Below, piece after piece: positions 1-13,139 of a stretch of DNA of 64,000 nt. Each line of letters begins with the position of its first letter. The first letter of the stretch is position 1. The notes beneath the pieces were generated by a model. The model was not told the DNA's origin, made no database searches, and saw only the letters and a list, made by a program, of their open reading frames with translations. The DNA is taken from contig NC_041717.1 of assembly GCF_900700375.1 (NCBI RefSeq), positions 18,060,090-18,124,089 of the forward strand, in the 5' to 3' direction. The position numbers and the translations under genes are program-made. Source of the stretch: Denticeps clupeoides. Its lineage: Eukaryota; Chordata; Actinopteri; Clupeiformes; Denticipitidae.

Positions 1-238
1 AGGCAGACTCCAAACTCTCCAACATGGGAAAGACCAAAGAGCTGTCCAAGGATGTCAGAGACAAAATTGTAGACCTGCACAAGGCTGGAATGGGATACAA
101 AACCATTAGCAAGAAGCTGGGAGAGAAGGTGACAACTGTTGCTGCAATTGTTCGAAAATGGAAGGAGCACAAAATGACCATCAATTAACCTCGGGAGGAG
201 TTAGTTAATGACCTCAAAGTAGCTGGGACCACAGTCAC
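1..238 (+). mobile_element. Tc1-like DNA transposon, 5' part (cut by window edge and by an LTR element)
   Basis: The open frame from the ATG at 24 starts [20 protein letters not shown] and continues as a helix-turn-helix (paired-like) DNA-binding domain typical of fish Tc1 transposases. The frame ends at a stop near 186, before the catalytic domain, so this copy is dead. The sequence breaks off at 238 where a retrovirus-like LTR begins, and resumes at about 7356 with the expected next Tc1 block. The left terminal inverted repeat lies outside the window. Confidence 0.88.
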
Positions 239-622
239 TGTCACACGAACTGGGATCAGAACGAGAGAGAATTGTAGGAGGAGATGAGAAACCTCGGTGC
301 GGCAGGACGCAGTGAGACAGGTAAGTTCCTCCGCGTTAATCTGCGAACGCGGACGGCGCGAGCCACAACACCACGCTGATGTTGTCGTTCGCGTTTTAAG
401 ACACAAGACAGGGCAGAACAGGGCGACAGGAAGGAGTTCGGGAATCAGGAGAACAGAGAGGACAGGTACGGTCTTACTTGGGTTGAGGATTTCGGGGCCG
501 AGTCAAATAACGTGCGTCCTTCAATGACTGAGCAGTTGGCAGCTGCTCTCTAGCCTAATTTATGGGAGTCACGTTACCTCGTTTCCGTGTTACTCCCGGT
601 CACATGATGGAATCATGTGACA
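239..622 (-). repeat. 3' LTR of the chromovirus
   Basis: It begins TGTCACACGAAC and ends CATGTGACA, with TG...CA ends and a short inverted terminal repeat TGTCAC/GTGACA. On the reverse strand it holds a TATA-like CATAAAT (564-558) and, 31 bases downstream, the 11-base block GCTCAGTCATT (533-523) that pairs with the primer-binding site. Confidence 0.9.
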
Positions 623-3600
623 ATACCCCCCCCTCTCCAGGGCCAACCCCCGACGGCCCCGGAGCGGCGGCGGTACGCTGCCAGTACTCAGTCACCAGAG
701 AATGGTCCAGGATGAAACGACTCGGGATCCAAGACCGTTCTTCTGGTCCATAGCCGGTCCAATGCACCAGGTACTGGACCCCCCGACCTCTGCGCCGAGA
801 GGCAATAATGAGCACCACCATGTATGCGGGTCCCCCGTCGACGATGCGTGGTGGTGGTGGATCCGGAGGATGAAGCGAGGATCTGACAAAGGGTTTTAGT
901 TTGCAGACATGAAAAAACGGTTGGACACGAATGGCAGGAGGGAGTTGGAGACGGTAGGTGAGGGGATTGATCCGGATGAGGATCCGGAATGGCCCGATGT
1001 ATCGAGGGGACAGTTTTTGTGACTCAGTCCTGAGACGCAGGTCTTGGGTGGATAGCCACACTCTCTGTCCCACTCGGAAGCGCAGTCGCAGATTTCCAGG
1101 CCTTTCGGCAACTGCGGATCATCTGACAGACCGAGGGGACCCCACCTGCGGGCACCTGGTGAGTGAAGATGGGGGGCTGATATCTATGGCATGGCAGATC
1201 TCAAAGGGGCTATGGCCAGTGGCGGAGGAGACTTGCAGGTTGTGTGCCAGCTCCGCCCAAAGGAGAAACCCGGGCCAGGTGCGTTGATGTTCCGACGCAA
1301 AGCACCGCAGGTATCGTCCCAGCTGTTGGTTGGCCCTCTCCACCTGACCGTTGGTCTGGGGATGATAGCCAGAGGAGAGGCTGCAGGTTGATCCAATGAG
1401 GCGACAGAATGCCTTCCACACAGCTGAGATGAATTGGGGTCCCCGATCAGAGACGATGTCCTGGGGGAACCCATGAAGGCGGACCACGTGTTGAAGCACG
1501 AGGTCAGCGGTTGTGGCAGAGGACGGTAGGCCGGGCAGGGCAACCAAGTGGACCGCTTTGGAGAAGCGATCCACTATGGTCAGGATGGTGGTCATACCAT
1601 TAGCTTCAGGGAGACCGGTGATGAAGTCCGAGGCGAGTTGGGTCCAGGGGCGATGAGGAATGGGAAGAGGACACAGGGGCCCAGCAGCCGGAGTGTTGGG
1701 AGTCTTGGCCCGGGCACAGACGTCGCAGGCATCAACGTAGGCCTGTACGTCCCGCCGTACCGAAGGCCACCAGAATGCCCGGTGAATGAAGGAGAGGGTC
1801 CGTTGGCGTCCTGGATGGCCTGAGAGCACGGAGGAATGGCCCCAATGCAGTACATCGGGCTGGCAGGTATTTGGGACGTACAGGCACCCTGGTGGGGTGT
1901 TAGCTGGGCCAGGGTCGGACACCTGGGCAGCCCGGACCTTTGTCTCGAGGGACCACCGGAGAGGGCCCAGGATGCGATGAGGAGGAAGAATGGGTTCGGG
2001 GTCGGAGGATGGTGAGTCTGGGGTGTGTTGACATGAAAGAGCATTAGCTTTTTGATTTTTGGACCCGGGACGGTAGGAGAGTTGAAAGTTGAATTGCTCG
2101 AAAAATTATGCCCACCTCACCTGGCGAGGGTTGAGTTGTTTGGTGGCTTTGATTGATATGAGATTTTGGTGATTGGTCCAGACCAGAAAGGGGGTGTCAC
2201 TGCCTTGTAGCCAGTGCCGCCACTCCTCGAGGGCCCACCTGACTGCCAGCAGCTCACAGTCCCCCACCCCGTATCGTCGCTGTGCAGGGGTGAACTTCCG
2301 TGAGAAGAAGCAACACGGGTGCAATTTCCAGTCTGGACCGTATTGAGAGAGGACTGCACCAGCACCCACCTCTGACGCGTCCACTTCTACAACAAACGGA
2401 AGGGAAGGATCTGGGTGTTGAAGAATGGGGGCAGTGGTGAAATGACGACACAAGGATTTAAAAGCATGAATGGCCTCAGGGAGCATCGTTGATGAACTGC
2501 TGGAAGACGGCAGGTGCATTGCACAGACCAAAGGGGATGACCAGAGATTCAAAGTGACCAGTGGGGGTGATGAAGGCTGTCTTCCACTCGTCGCCCTCTC
2601 GGATGCGAATCAGGTTGTAGGCCAAACGGAGATTCAGCTTTGTGAAGTACTTCGCTCCCGAGAGGGCGTCGAGGGCGGTGTTGGTGAGGAGTAATGGCGT
2701 TCGTTTTTAGATAGTGATTTTGTTGAGTCCACGATAATCCACACACAGTCGCAGACCACCATCCTTCTTGGTCACGAAGAAGAACCCTGCCGCGGCCGGG
2801 GAAGTCGAGGGGCAGATGGTGCCATTCTGGAGCGCCTCTGCCACAAACCGCTCCATGGCCAGTTGCTCTGCTTTTGAGAGGGAGTACAGATGTCCTTTCG
2901 GGGGAGTGGTTCCCGGTAGCAGGTCAATGGCCATGTCGCCTGGTCGATGGGGAGGCAGCTGGGCAACTTTGGCTGGGCTGAAGACGGCAGCTAGGTCGTG
3001 ATAGCAGGAGAGGACATGGTCTAATACAGGACGGGTCGGTTCTGGGTTCGAGGAGGCAGACGGGGAGGGCTGTGGCAGAAGGCAATAGCGATGGCAGTGC
3101 ACTCCCCACTCCAACACCACGCCCAATGACCAGGAAAGGTGGGGTTCATGGAGGGACAGCCAGGGGAACCCGAGGAGGAGTGGTGAGGTGATAATATTGG
3201 TCACAAAAAACTGAATTTTCTCCACATGTGAGTCGATCCAGAGTTGAAGAGGGACCATGCGGTGAATGATGGGTCCTGAGGAGACCGGTTGACCATCCAC
3301 GGAGGTGATTGTGAGAGGACTTTTGAGGAGTTCCAGGGGAATGTGTTGTTGCCGGACTAAGGAGCGGTCTATGAAATTTCCAGCCGCCCCGGAATCCACA
3401 AAGGCTGTGGTGGAGATGACTCGCTGATTCAATTCCAGGACGGCCGGGAGAGTGAGTCGGGAGGTCGGTGTCATCAGATGTGGAGGAAGGGACCTAGCTG
3501 ACCGCGGCGTGCCGATCTGCTGGGTGTCCCGTTTCCCCGGACGAATAGGGCAGGTCAGGCGGAGATGTGAGGGGGAAGGGCAGTATGCACACAAACCCTC

Positions 3601-3769
3601 CCGAAAACGTAGCTGCTTTTCTTCGGGCGTGAGGGTTCCCCCCTATGGTCTGGAGGAGTGACGGTGGGCTGAGGTGGTGAGAAAGGCGGTTGGGGAGTCC
3701 GGTGCAGGGTTGGAGTGGGGGCCGCAGTTTTTGGGAGTGCCAGCAGGTGGTGATCAATCCTCAGCGCTA

Positions 3770-6360
3770 GTTCAAGTCAAGTCAAGTCAAGTCAAGTCAA
3801 CTTTATTGTCAATTCTGCCACATGTACAGGACATGCAGAGAATTGAAATTACGTTACTCTCTGACCCATAAGAATAACATTAAATACAAAAACAGTAACA
3901 GTAACGAATACAGAGTATAAATACAATTTAAAAAGAAAGGCACAATATACAATTTTAAAAACACCATGTACAAATAATGGTGGAGAGTGCAACATCAGGA
4001 GAGTGCAAAAACCAATAGTGCAACAGAGTTTTTAGTTTAAAGTGACGAAGTGAAAGTGAGGTAGATGGCAGACCAGAGCTGCACAGAGTGACTGGTGCAT
4101 GGTCAGTTTGTGTGATTTAGAGTTCAGAAAGTTTGTGGAGCAGAAGAGGGGAGTGAGGGGAGCGGGGGCAGAGCCGGGAGGGAGTTGAGTTTCCTGACCG
4201 CCTGATGGGTGAAGCTTTCCTTCAGTCTGCTGGTCCTGGCCTGGAGACTCCGCAGTCTCCTCCCTGATGGCAGCAGGCTGAAGAAGGTTTGCATTGGATG
4301 GGTGGGATCAGCTGCTATGCAGAGGGCTTTCTTGGTGAGCCGTGTACTGTAGATGTCTTGGAGGGAGGGGAGAGGGACACCGATGATTCTCTCAGCTGCT
4401 CTTACTGTGCGTTGGAGAGTTTTTTGACAGGACGCATTGCAGGCTCCAAACCACACAGTGATGCAGCTGGACAGGATGCTCTCGATGGTTCCTCGGTAGA
4501 ATGTGTGCATGATGGGGGCTGGTGCTCTTGCTCTTCTTAGTTTGCGGAGGAAGTAAAGACGCTGCTGTGCTTTCTTGGCCAGTGCAGTGGTGTTTTTTGT
4601 CCAGGAGAGATCCTCGGTAATGTGCACACCCAGGAACTTGGTGCTGCTCACTCTCTCCACAGATGCACCGTTGATGGTCAGAGGAGCATGCTGAGTGTTT
4701 CCTCTCCTGAAGTCAACAACAATCTCTTTCGTCTTCTCCACATTCAGGGAGAGATTGTTGTCTCCGCACCACTTGGCCAGGCGGCTCACCTCGCTTCTGT
4801 AGTTAGACTCATCCCTGTTATTGATGAGTCCCACCACAGTCGTGTCATCCGCAAACTTGATGAAGAGGTTGGAGCAGTGTGACGGAGTGCAGTCATGGGT
4901 CAGCAGAGTGAAGAGAAGGGGGCTCAGCACACATCCCTGAGGAGCCCCCGTGTTAAGGACGATGGTGCTGGATGTGCTACTGCCAACCCGTACTGCTTGT
5001 GGTCTTCCTGTGAGGAAGTCCAACAGCCAGTTACACAGTGAGGTGTTGAGCCCCAGCTGGATCAGTTTTTGTGTGAGCTGTTGTGGGATTATTGTGTTAA
5101 ATGCTGAACTGAAGTCTATGAACAGCATTCGAACATATGAGTCTTTTTTGTCCAGATGTGTGAGTGCTGAGTGGAGTGCAGTGGAGATGGCATCATCGGT
5201 TGAGCGGTTGGGCCGATATGCAAACTGGAAGGGGTCCAGTGAGGGGGGGAGGGCAGACTTGATGTGCTTCATGACTAGCCGTTCAAAGCACTTCATGAGG
5301 ATGGGGGTAAGTGCAATTGGACGGTAGTCATTAAAGCAGGAAGGAGATGACTTTTTTGGCACCGGAATGATTGTTGTGTCTTTGAAGCAGGTGGGGACGA
5401 CAGCCTGGGAGAGTGAGATGTTAAAGATGTCTGTGAAGACATCAGTGAGTTCCACTGCACAGTCCCTCAGTACACGACCAGGAATGTTGTCAGGGCCCGG
5501 AGCTTTGCGAGCGTTGATCCTGCTGAGGGATCTCCTCACACTGTCCGGGGACAGAGTCAACACCTGGTCACCAGGAGGGGGTGTGGTCTTCTGTGCTGTG
5601 GTGCTGTTTTTCCCTTCAAAGCGAGCGAAAAAGGTGTTCAGCTCGTTCAGCAGGGAGATGGTGCTATCACAGGTCTGTGGAGGGGGCTTGTAATCCGTGA
5701 TGGTTTGTATGCCCCGCCACAGGCTCCGTGTGTCTCTGCTGTCTTTGAAGCGACTAGATATTTCTCTGGAGTACTGTCTCTTTGCCTCTCTGATGCCACG
5801 GGAAAGGTTGGTCCTGGCTGTCTTCAGGCTCGCCTCGTCTCCAACTCTGAAGGCAGCGTTCCGAGCTTTCAGCAGTCTGTAGACCTCCCCTGTCATCCAT
5901 GGCTTTTGGTTGGCACGGACAGTGATGGTTTTGGTGACTGTTACATCCTCAGTGCATTTGTTGATGTAGGCTGTAACAGTCTCTGTGTACTCCTGGAGGT
6001 CAATGGTGTTGTTGTAAGTGGCAGCCTGTTTGAACATATTCCAGTCTGTGGTGTTAAAGCAGTCCTGTAACACCTCTGAAGACCCTTCTGGCCACACTTT
6101 TATCTGCTTACGAACCGGTTTGTTGACTTTTACCAGCGGTCTGTAAGAGGGCATTAGCATGACAGAGATGTGATCAGAGGCGCCGAGGTGGGGGAGGGGA
6201 AAAGCTTTGTAGGCTCCTCTCTGGGTGGTGTAAACAAGGTCCAGTGTGTTATTTCCCCGTGTTGGAAAGTCAATGTGTTGCTGTATTTTTGGAAACACGC
6301 TCTTTAAGTCTGCATGATTGAAATCCCCCGCCACAATGAGAAAAGCATCAGGGTAGTTGC
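3770..6360 (-). mobile_element. LINE of the CR1/Rex group, 5'-truncated, inside the chromovirus
   Basis: The 3' end on the reverse strand is a short tandem of TTGAC units (3775-3804), preceded by a 3' UTR of about 350 bp. The 5' end is truncated within the endonuclease domain at about 6360, where chromovirus gag sequence resumes. Insertion into gag shows the LINE is younger than the chromovirus. Jockey-superfamily features (an APE-type endonuclease and the RT motif FADDT) support CR1/L2/Rex1; the exact clade would need alignment. Confidence 0.85.
4124..6360 (-). CDS. LINE ORF2: partial endonuclease plus full reverse transcriptase
   Basis: This is a single uninterrupted frame of about 745 LINE codons. 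It opens with the C-terminal half of an APE endonuclease ([16 protein letters not shown], then a GASDH block) and continues through a linker into the reverse transcriptase: the palm begins near [11 protein letters not shown], followed by [36 protein letters not shown] and the catalytic FADDT box. A thumb/C-terminal region ends at the stop at 4124. The N-terminal endonuclease half is missing through 5' truncation, as is usual for LINE copies. The open frame is fused upstream to unrelated gag-derived sequence. The RT looks undamaged, so the insertion is young, but the copy cannot move by itself. Confidence 0.85.
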
Positions 6361-6980
6361 ATGAGGGCCTCATACGTTGCTGGCATCTCCCGGCTGACCA
6401 TCTCCCCATGAATTCATGGGGCCAGTCCCTCATAGTACATCATCCGGAGGGCGTGGTCGGCCAGCGGAATCTTTGCAGCCAGGGTCCGGAATCTTGCGGT
6501 GAACTGGCTGACAGATGAGAAACCCTGGCGCAGATGGTAGAGCTGCGACGTGACGTCTTCCACACCGTCCGGATGGCAGAAGGTGATTTTCAATTCCTCC
6601 ACGAATTCGGATTATGAGAGGGACGCAGAACTGGGTGAGCTGATTCGTGCGGCCGCCCACTCCGCCGCGGGACCAACGAGCCGGGTGAATAATAAGGCGA
6701 TTCGGGACCGGGAGCTGGGGTAGCGGCTAGGCTGCAGCTCGAAAATGAATGAGAGAGTGGTGAGGAGCGCCTCGCCGCTCCCCTCGGTCCCGTTCCAGCG
6801 CTCCGAGAGTGGCAAACTGGGTTCGGGAATCATGCTCTCGGTGCGCGACAGTAATCTCATGTAAACGCTGCCGCAGGAAGCAAACCTCCTGCGACAGACA
6901 TCCAAAAAGATTCTCCTGCCGCGCTACTCGATCGCATAAAGCAGCGAGTTGTGAAGCGCGTACTTGCGGCTCAGTCATTC

Positions 6981-8220
<1,240 letters not shown>

Positions 8221-8228
8221 TATATACG

Positions 8229-8352
8229 AAGTGAAGTGATTGTCATTGTGATACACAGCACAGCACATGGTGACAAAACAAAATGTGTCCTCTGCTTTTA
8301 ACCATCACCCTTGGTGAGCAGTGGGCAACCATGACAGGCACCCAGGGAGCCC
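8229..8352 (-). repeat. SINE family B (tRNA-derived), tail part only
   Basis: It matches the tail half of the family seen complete at 42031-42252 and 62473-62697 (GTGAAGTGATTGTCA, then CCATCACCCTTGGTGAGCAG). The tRNA-like head with its A and B boxes is missing. Confidence 0.8.
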
Positions 8353-8763
8353 CAAAGTGTGTGTTTTAGTCTTCTGCTTTTAGTGTTTATGAAAAATTTC
8401 CCAAACCTCAGTGTAGCACCGAACTTGCACCTATGCTAAAAAGGTTTTAAATAGACTGTTTTGTGGGGTCTCCTCGTCTTTTCTGCAATGTTCAGCTCAG
8501 GTCCTGGTCCAGGTTTGCTTGAGAGTGATTGAAGAAGAGGAGCACTGACTTCAAACCACCACCTGAGGGAGCCAGAGGGCAGCCAGACAAACACCAAGCA
8601 GCCGGAAGCTCAATCAGCAGGGGATGTGATGGGTGTCGTGATGAAAGGATGATAACCATAGAAGTGACATATTTTAATGTGGTGTGTCGATCATGGCCAT
8701 CAAGTAAAATTCCAAATGACATCTTCCCCAGGGTGACCCAGATGCCACATCACTGATAATGTT

Positions 8764-9420
8764 CACCAAGAACAGTTACATTTACAGCATTTGACAGTCT
8801 TTCTTATACAGACTTACATAAGTGCTTTAAAATGTCTGTAATTAGTTTAATGACTCCAAACCAACGTTTGAAGGTCTTTAGTGATTCAGCTGTCCGAACA
8901 TCTAGTGGAAGTTCATTCCACAACCTAGGAGCCAAGAGAGAGTGAAAAGAAAAAGTGAAAGTGGTAGTGAAACACTGCAGCACAGACCACGGCACACACA
9001 ATGAAATGTGTCCTCCATATTCGAACCGGCAACTTGCCGATTATGGGTCCACTTCCTTACTCGCCAGGCCACCACTGCCCAGGGAACAGTCTAGATGTAT
9101 GCTTTTCATGGCACCTTGAGAGATGGTGGTGCCAGTCGAACAGTGCTGGGTGGTAGTTTCCTGGTGGGTAAGACACTAGCCTGTGAAGACCTCATATGAA
9201 GGCAGCTACAGGACGTCAGTGGAGGGAACGTAGCAAGTGGAGTGGTGTGGGAGAATTTGGTAAGGTCGACGACAGGTCGTTCTGCTGCCTTCTGCATCGG
9301 ATAGAGAGCTTGAGTGTCACTTAATGACAGGCCAGCCAGAAATGAGTCACAGTAGTCTAGCTTGGAGACGACCCTTGGACATGAGTCTGCATAGCCTGTG
9401 TCGATAAAAATGGACAAATC
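8764..9420 (-). mobile_element. L2-type LINE 3' fragment interrupted by a SINE B remnant
   Basis: Reverse-strand frames give the end of an L2 reverse-transcriptase ORF: at about 9417-9106, blocks such as HTTPLATFPPLTSC, and at about 8940-8830, LAPRLWNELPLDVRTAESLK. Related copies at 30436 and 51535 have [16 protein letters not shown] at the same point. A decayed SINE B fragment (about 8947-9082) splits it. Strongly diverged, therefore old. Confidence 0.75.
8947..9082 (-). repeat. SINE family B, internally deleted
   Basis: It has the B-box-like complement ATTCGAACCGG and the A-box complement of the family (CGCCAGGCCACCACTGCCC), joined directly to the tail by a deletion. Confidence 0.7.
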
Positions 9421-9842
9421 TGGCTCTGCAGCCTTGGAAGATGTTGTGGGACAGCTTGCCCCAGGCAGCCTTGAGTCTGGGAATGGCTCAGGCGTGGCAT
9501 TTCACTTTAAGCACGGGGGGCATGCTGGCTCCCCCGTGTCACCTTTCTGTTTCTCTGGTTTCCTTTTGTGCCACTTTCTTTGCAGAGGAACTGCCGTTCT
9601 TTCCAAAGAGGAGATAGAACTCAAAAGCTTCCGGTTTCCTGCGAGGTGGTGAGGGTCTCAGGATCATGATAAACACAAACAAAGAGAAATGGAAGTAAAC
9701 CTACGATGAGAAAGCTGGAAGCTTTCACCTCCTCTCACAGTTTCCTCAAACTTCTGCGCTGAGATTGCATCAGCTCCTGTCAGGAAGTGACTCCTAGATG
9801 GGGGAACTCCGGCTCCGTGATCCAGCTTGGAGTTTAGCTGTG
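9421..9842. other. Unassigned intergenic stretch
   Basis: I see no gene, repeat family or motif I can support. The small open frames here have no recognisable domain. Confidence 0.5.
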
Positions 9843-10016
9843 TGAAAGTGAAGTGATTGTCACTTGTGAGCAGTGGGCAGCCATGACAGGCGCCCGGGGA
9901 GCGGGGATGGTACTTTGCTCAGTGGCACCCCAGTGACACCTTGGCGGATCGGGATTCGAACCGGCAAACTCCTGATTATGGGGCCGCTTCCTTAACCGCT
10001 AGGCCACCACTGGCCC
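9843..10016 (-). repeat. SINE family B copy
   Basis: The tail (GTGAAGTGATTGTCACTTG) is followed by the body and the complements of the B box (GGGATTCGAACCGGC) and A box (AACCGCTAGGCCACCAC) at the right end. So the SINE reads on the reverse strand. Confidence 0.85.
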
Positions 10017-10267
10017 AGTAATGGTGTGTTTCCCTGGTCATGTTTGTGTGCAGCTGATTCAGCTTGTATAAATGTACACCTTGTGTCCCGTGTCTTTGTT
10101 GGGCCCTTGACCTGTTTGTTGTGTCCTGCTGTGTGTCGTAATCATCTGACTGTTTTACCCTGAAGCCTATTCCTGGCAAGAGATTGATAATCTGCAAATA
10201 CAGACCCAGTGGATTTGAACATTTATGGAACTTTGTACTGATCCCTCATCCCGCCATCAGTCATGTT

Positions 10268-10456
10268 GAAAGTGAAAGTGATTAGTTGTCACATGACCCA
10301 CCACAGCACAGAACACTGCAAAATTGGGTCTCTGCATTTAACCCATCCCCTGAGGAAGCAGTGGGTAGTCATGAAAGGCGCCCGGGGAGTGAGTGTGTGG
10401 GGACGGCACTTTGCTCGGTTCGGGATTTGAACCGGCAACCTTCCGATTACGGGTAC
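10268..10456 (-). repeat. SINE family B copy, head truncated
   Basis: The tail, body and B-box complement (GGGATTTGAACCGGC) are present; the A-box end is lost near 10456. Confidence 0.8.
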
Positions 10457-11640
10457 CTGTTCATGAACACATTCTGCGTCTTGATTTGACATCAACACTG
10501 AAGCCTGGATTTTATGCATCTGAACATCTGCCCCACACTGATGTAATCAGAAAACCAGCTCTACTTTCTGATACCACCGCATCATCTAATCGTCTATTGA
10601 TGAATAGTTACTGTGATAGTGTGTGACTTGGTGAAGTTTTGTAGGATGTTTGCTGACGTCCTGCCGGTTCTTCTTGGAAGCTGGCATTTCCCTGACATTT
10701 GTTTCTCACACTTGCTGTGAAGGTCAGTGGCCTACTGGCCCGCTGACTGGTTACAAACAGCAGAACGGCCATCTCGACACACTGGTCCTGCTGTTGGTAC
10801 TGCGGCCTATTCATCAGATTTTCACAGTGGACACTTGAATGAGCTTCTGTATTGAATGAATAGCAGAACTCATGTGACCGAGAATTCATAGGTCAGGGAC
10901 TTTCATCTTCAACGTATAAATCAGAAATGAAAAGACATATGGGCATAAAAGTGACATTTTGCCAAATGTACAGGAGTGTGTTGATTTCGTTTTCTTTTAA
11001 TCACATGGATGACAGTACACCTACAGTCGAGGCCAAAGGTTTTGAGATTGACACAAATAGTGGATTTCCCTTTTTGTCAGTTGTTTCTGTGGTTTTCTAA
11101 GGCTATTGACAACTACATCACGTTTATGCAAAGAGTCAATATTTGGAGTATTGGCCCTTTTGCACTCTCACTTGTGTAAAGATGAGGTCAGCAGGTCCTT
11201 TAGTGGCAGGGCAGAAATTTTATTATTTTTATTGTCATGGCAAAGAGGAACTTTGCAATTAATCTGATCACTCTTCATAACATTCTAGAGATTATTTGTT
11301 TTTGGTTTAATATCTTAATTCATTAATTATTATTCAAAGATCTCAATTTGTGTCCAAAATGTCAATTATATATCTAATATCTTCTATATCTTACATATCG
11401 AATCCCCTTAAAAAAAAAAAAATTGTATGTAGATGTCTGAAGTGCCACACAGTGATGCAGCTCACAAACATTTGAGAACAGAAAGAAACTGGTTTGAATA
11501 AACTGGGGTTCATAAAAAAAGCATTTTATTTGTAGTAATATAAATTATGTTACATTAGAAAAGAGGCTCATTTACATATTATCATGGGACATTGTGTGTG
11601 CACAGAGTGATGGAAAGTGTCTTCTGTTCATCAATGGGCA
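10457..11640. other. Intergenic stretch with a possible Tc1-type terminal repeat
   Basis: No gene is recognised. At about 11028-11060 TACAGTCGAGGCCAAAGG followed by ...TGACACAAAT resembles a Tc1-family terminal repeat. A partial complement (TTGTGTCCAAAATGTC) near 11350 suggests a short, decayed non-autonomous copy. The rest is AT-rich. Confidence 0.4.
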
Positions 11641-11681
11641 GGGTCAAAGGTCATCTCTGGGTCAGCAGAGGGCGACCTGGT

Positions 11682-12238
11682 TCAGTGTGAACTGCGGAAC
11701 AGTCAACAGTTAATTCATCACGTGAGCTCTTAGTGTGAAAATGAAGAAGAAGATGATGAAGAACACTCACCTTTTCATCATTAATCTCTTCATCATGTTT
11801 TGGGCGAACTTGGATTCAGGGTTCACACACTTCCGTCCCGCTCCGTCCTTCAGAGTCACACTGAAACAGACATGAGACACATGCAGGGTCAGACATGCTG
11901 GACCACCTGAAGGAGGTACCTGGTCAAATGGCCACTGGTGCTGGATGCTCACATCATCTCCACGTTTGCACAGGAAGGGCTGGCAGGGGTCAGTTCTACC
12001 TTCTCGATCTGGCCTCTGTGAATTATCTTGACCCCAGTGTCCAGACAGAGACACCTGCCTTTCACCCCATGTTGTCCTGTAAAGCAGGCAGAGGAGCAGA
12101 GACATGAAAAAAAGGAATGCTGCAGAGAAAACCAGAGCGGAGACACACGAGGACGGCACGAAGGCTCCACTCACCGCTAACTTCCACCAAGAGTTGAAAC
12201 GCCACAAAGGCAACGGCGACGAGAACTGCAGACTTCAT
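11682..12238 (-). CDS. CXC chemokine 1, CXCL9/10/11-like (ELR-negative)
   Basis: Predicted secreted chemokine of 95 residues. Exons read from the right: 12175-12238, 11953-12076, 11771-11860, 11682-11691; all junctions are GT/AG with phases 1, 2, 2 as in the other three genes. Residues 1-21 are a signal peptide (MKSAVLVAVAFVAFQLLVEV). The four cysteines are C30 and C32 (R-C-L-C), C57 and C74. No ELR precedes the CXC, which in the family means a lymphocyte-type (CXCR3) ligand rather than a neutrophil attractant. The C-terminal helix is basic (NMMKRLMMKS). The last exon, only four codons, is the least certain part: reading through the exon 3 donor would instead stop at once after KR. A TATAAAT lies upstream, and AATAAA on the reverse strand (11530-11525) follows the stop. 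Confidence 0.85.
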
Positions 12239-12289
12239 GACTCCTCTGACTCTTGTCTTGATGTCTTGATGTCCTGTGTGATGGATGTG

Positions 12290-12325
12290 TGCTGATATTT
12301 ATACAGAGTTTCGGGTCTTCCCCCA
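12290..12325 (-). promoter_or_regulatory. Core promoter of chemokine 1 (TATA and kappaB-like)
   Basis: On the reverse strand GTATAAATATCAG sits about 55-65 bases before the ATG at 12238. Just upstream lies GGGGGAAGACCC, a kappaB-like block shared in position with chemokines 2 and 3, and farther out GCGTCACGC, a CRE/AP-1-like block. Confidence 0.6.
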
Positions 12326-13096
12326 AGCGTGACGCTTCACTTTTCACTTTCACTCCTCTTCTTCCTTGAAATGGCTCCTTTACAAGACAAGGCAAAGTAT
12401 TTATTAATAACAATACTACTAATAATAATGGCAATTGTTGTTTTAATTAGTATTGTTATTACTGCTAGTATAAACAATAATATTATTGTTAGTTTTTATG
12501 CAATAATAATAATAATGATAGCAATATCAGTAACAATAATGATTCTGTTTTTATTAATGTATTATTGAAGTGATGCATTTTTAACTTATATTTGTCCTAC
12601 ATCTTTGTGCCATTGCACAATTTTAATAAAGTATCAACATGTGTTGTGTTGTGATGAGACACTCGATTTCACTCAAGCATTTCAAAGAAAGAGGAAGCGG
12701 TGACAGTGTGTGTGTCTGTGTGTGAAACCACTATAATTTCAGCACTTTTGAAACCAACCTCATAAAATGCAATAAAAAAATTAACCAACCGCCAATCCGT
12801 ATTTTTCTTTATTTCACATTTTGTAGTAAATCAGAAACTGTCGTGACTGTGATTCTTGGATTGTCACTGTATTTCTGCATCAACTGCATCTTACAGAGAC
12901 AAAAATTGCAATGTTTATGAAGATCTCGTCGTACAATAAATAATTCCATTAATAATGATACTATTGTGTTTTAATTTATAATTTTATTAAACAAAAATTA
13001 TTCATGATTAAATAATTATCATTATAAATGGCTTACCTTTTAAAAGCCTCCCAAACAAATTACCGAGTCTAATTACCTCCCACTGTGCAAGAATGT

Positions 13097-13139
<43 letters not shown>

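Noticed and set aside
9990-10016. tRNA-like A and B boxes in many places
   Set aside because: They belong to SINE A and SINE B copies with shared tails; no intact cloverleaf with acceptor stem was seen.
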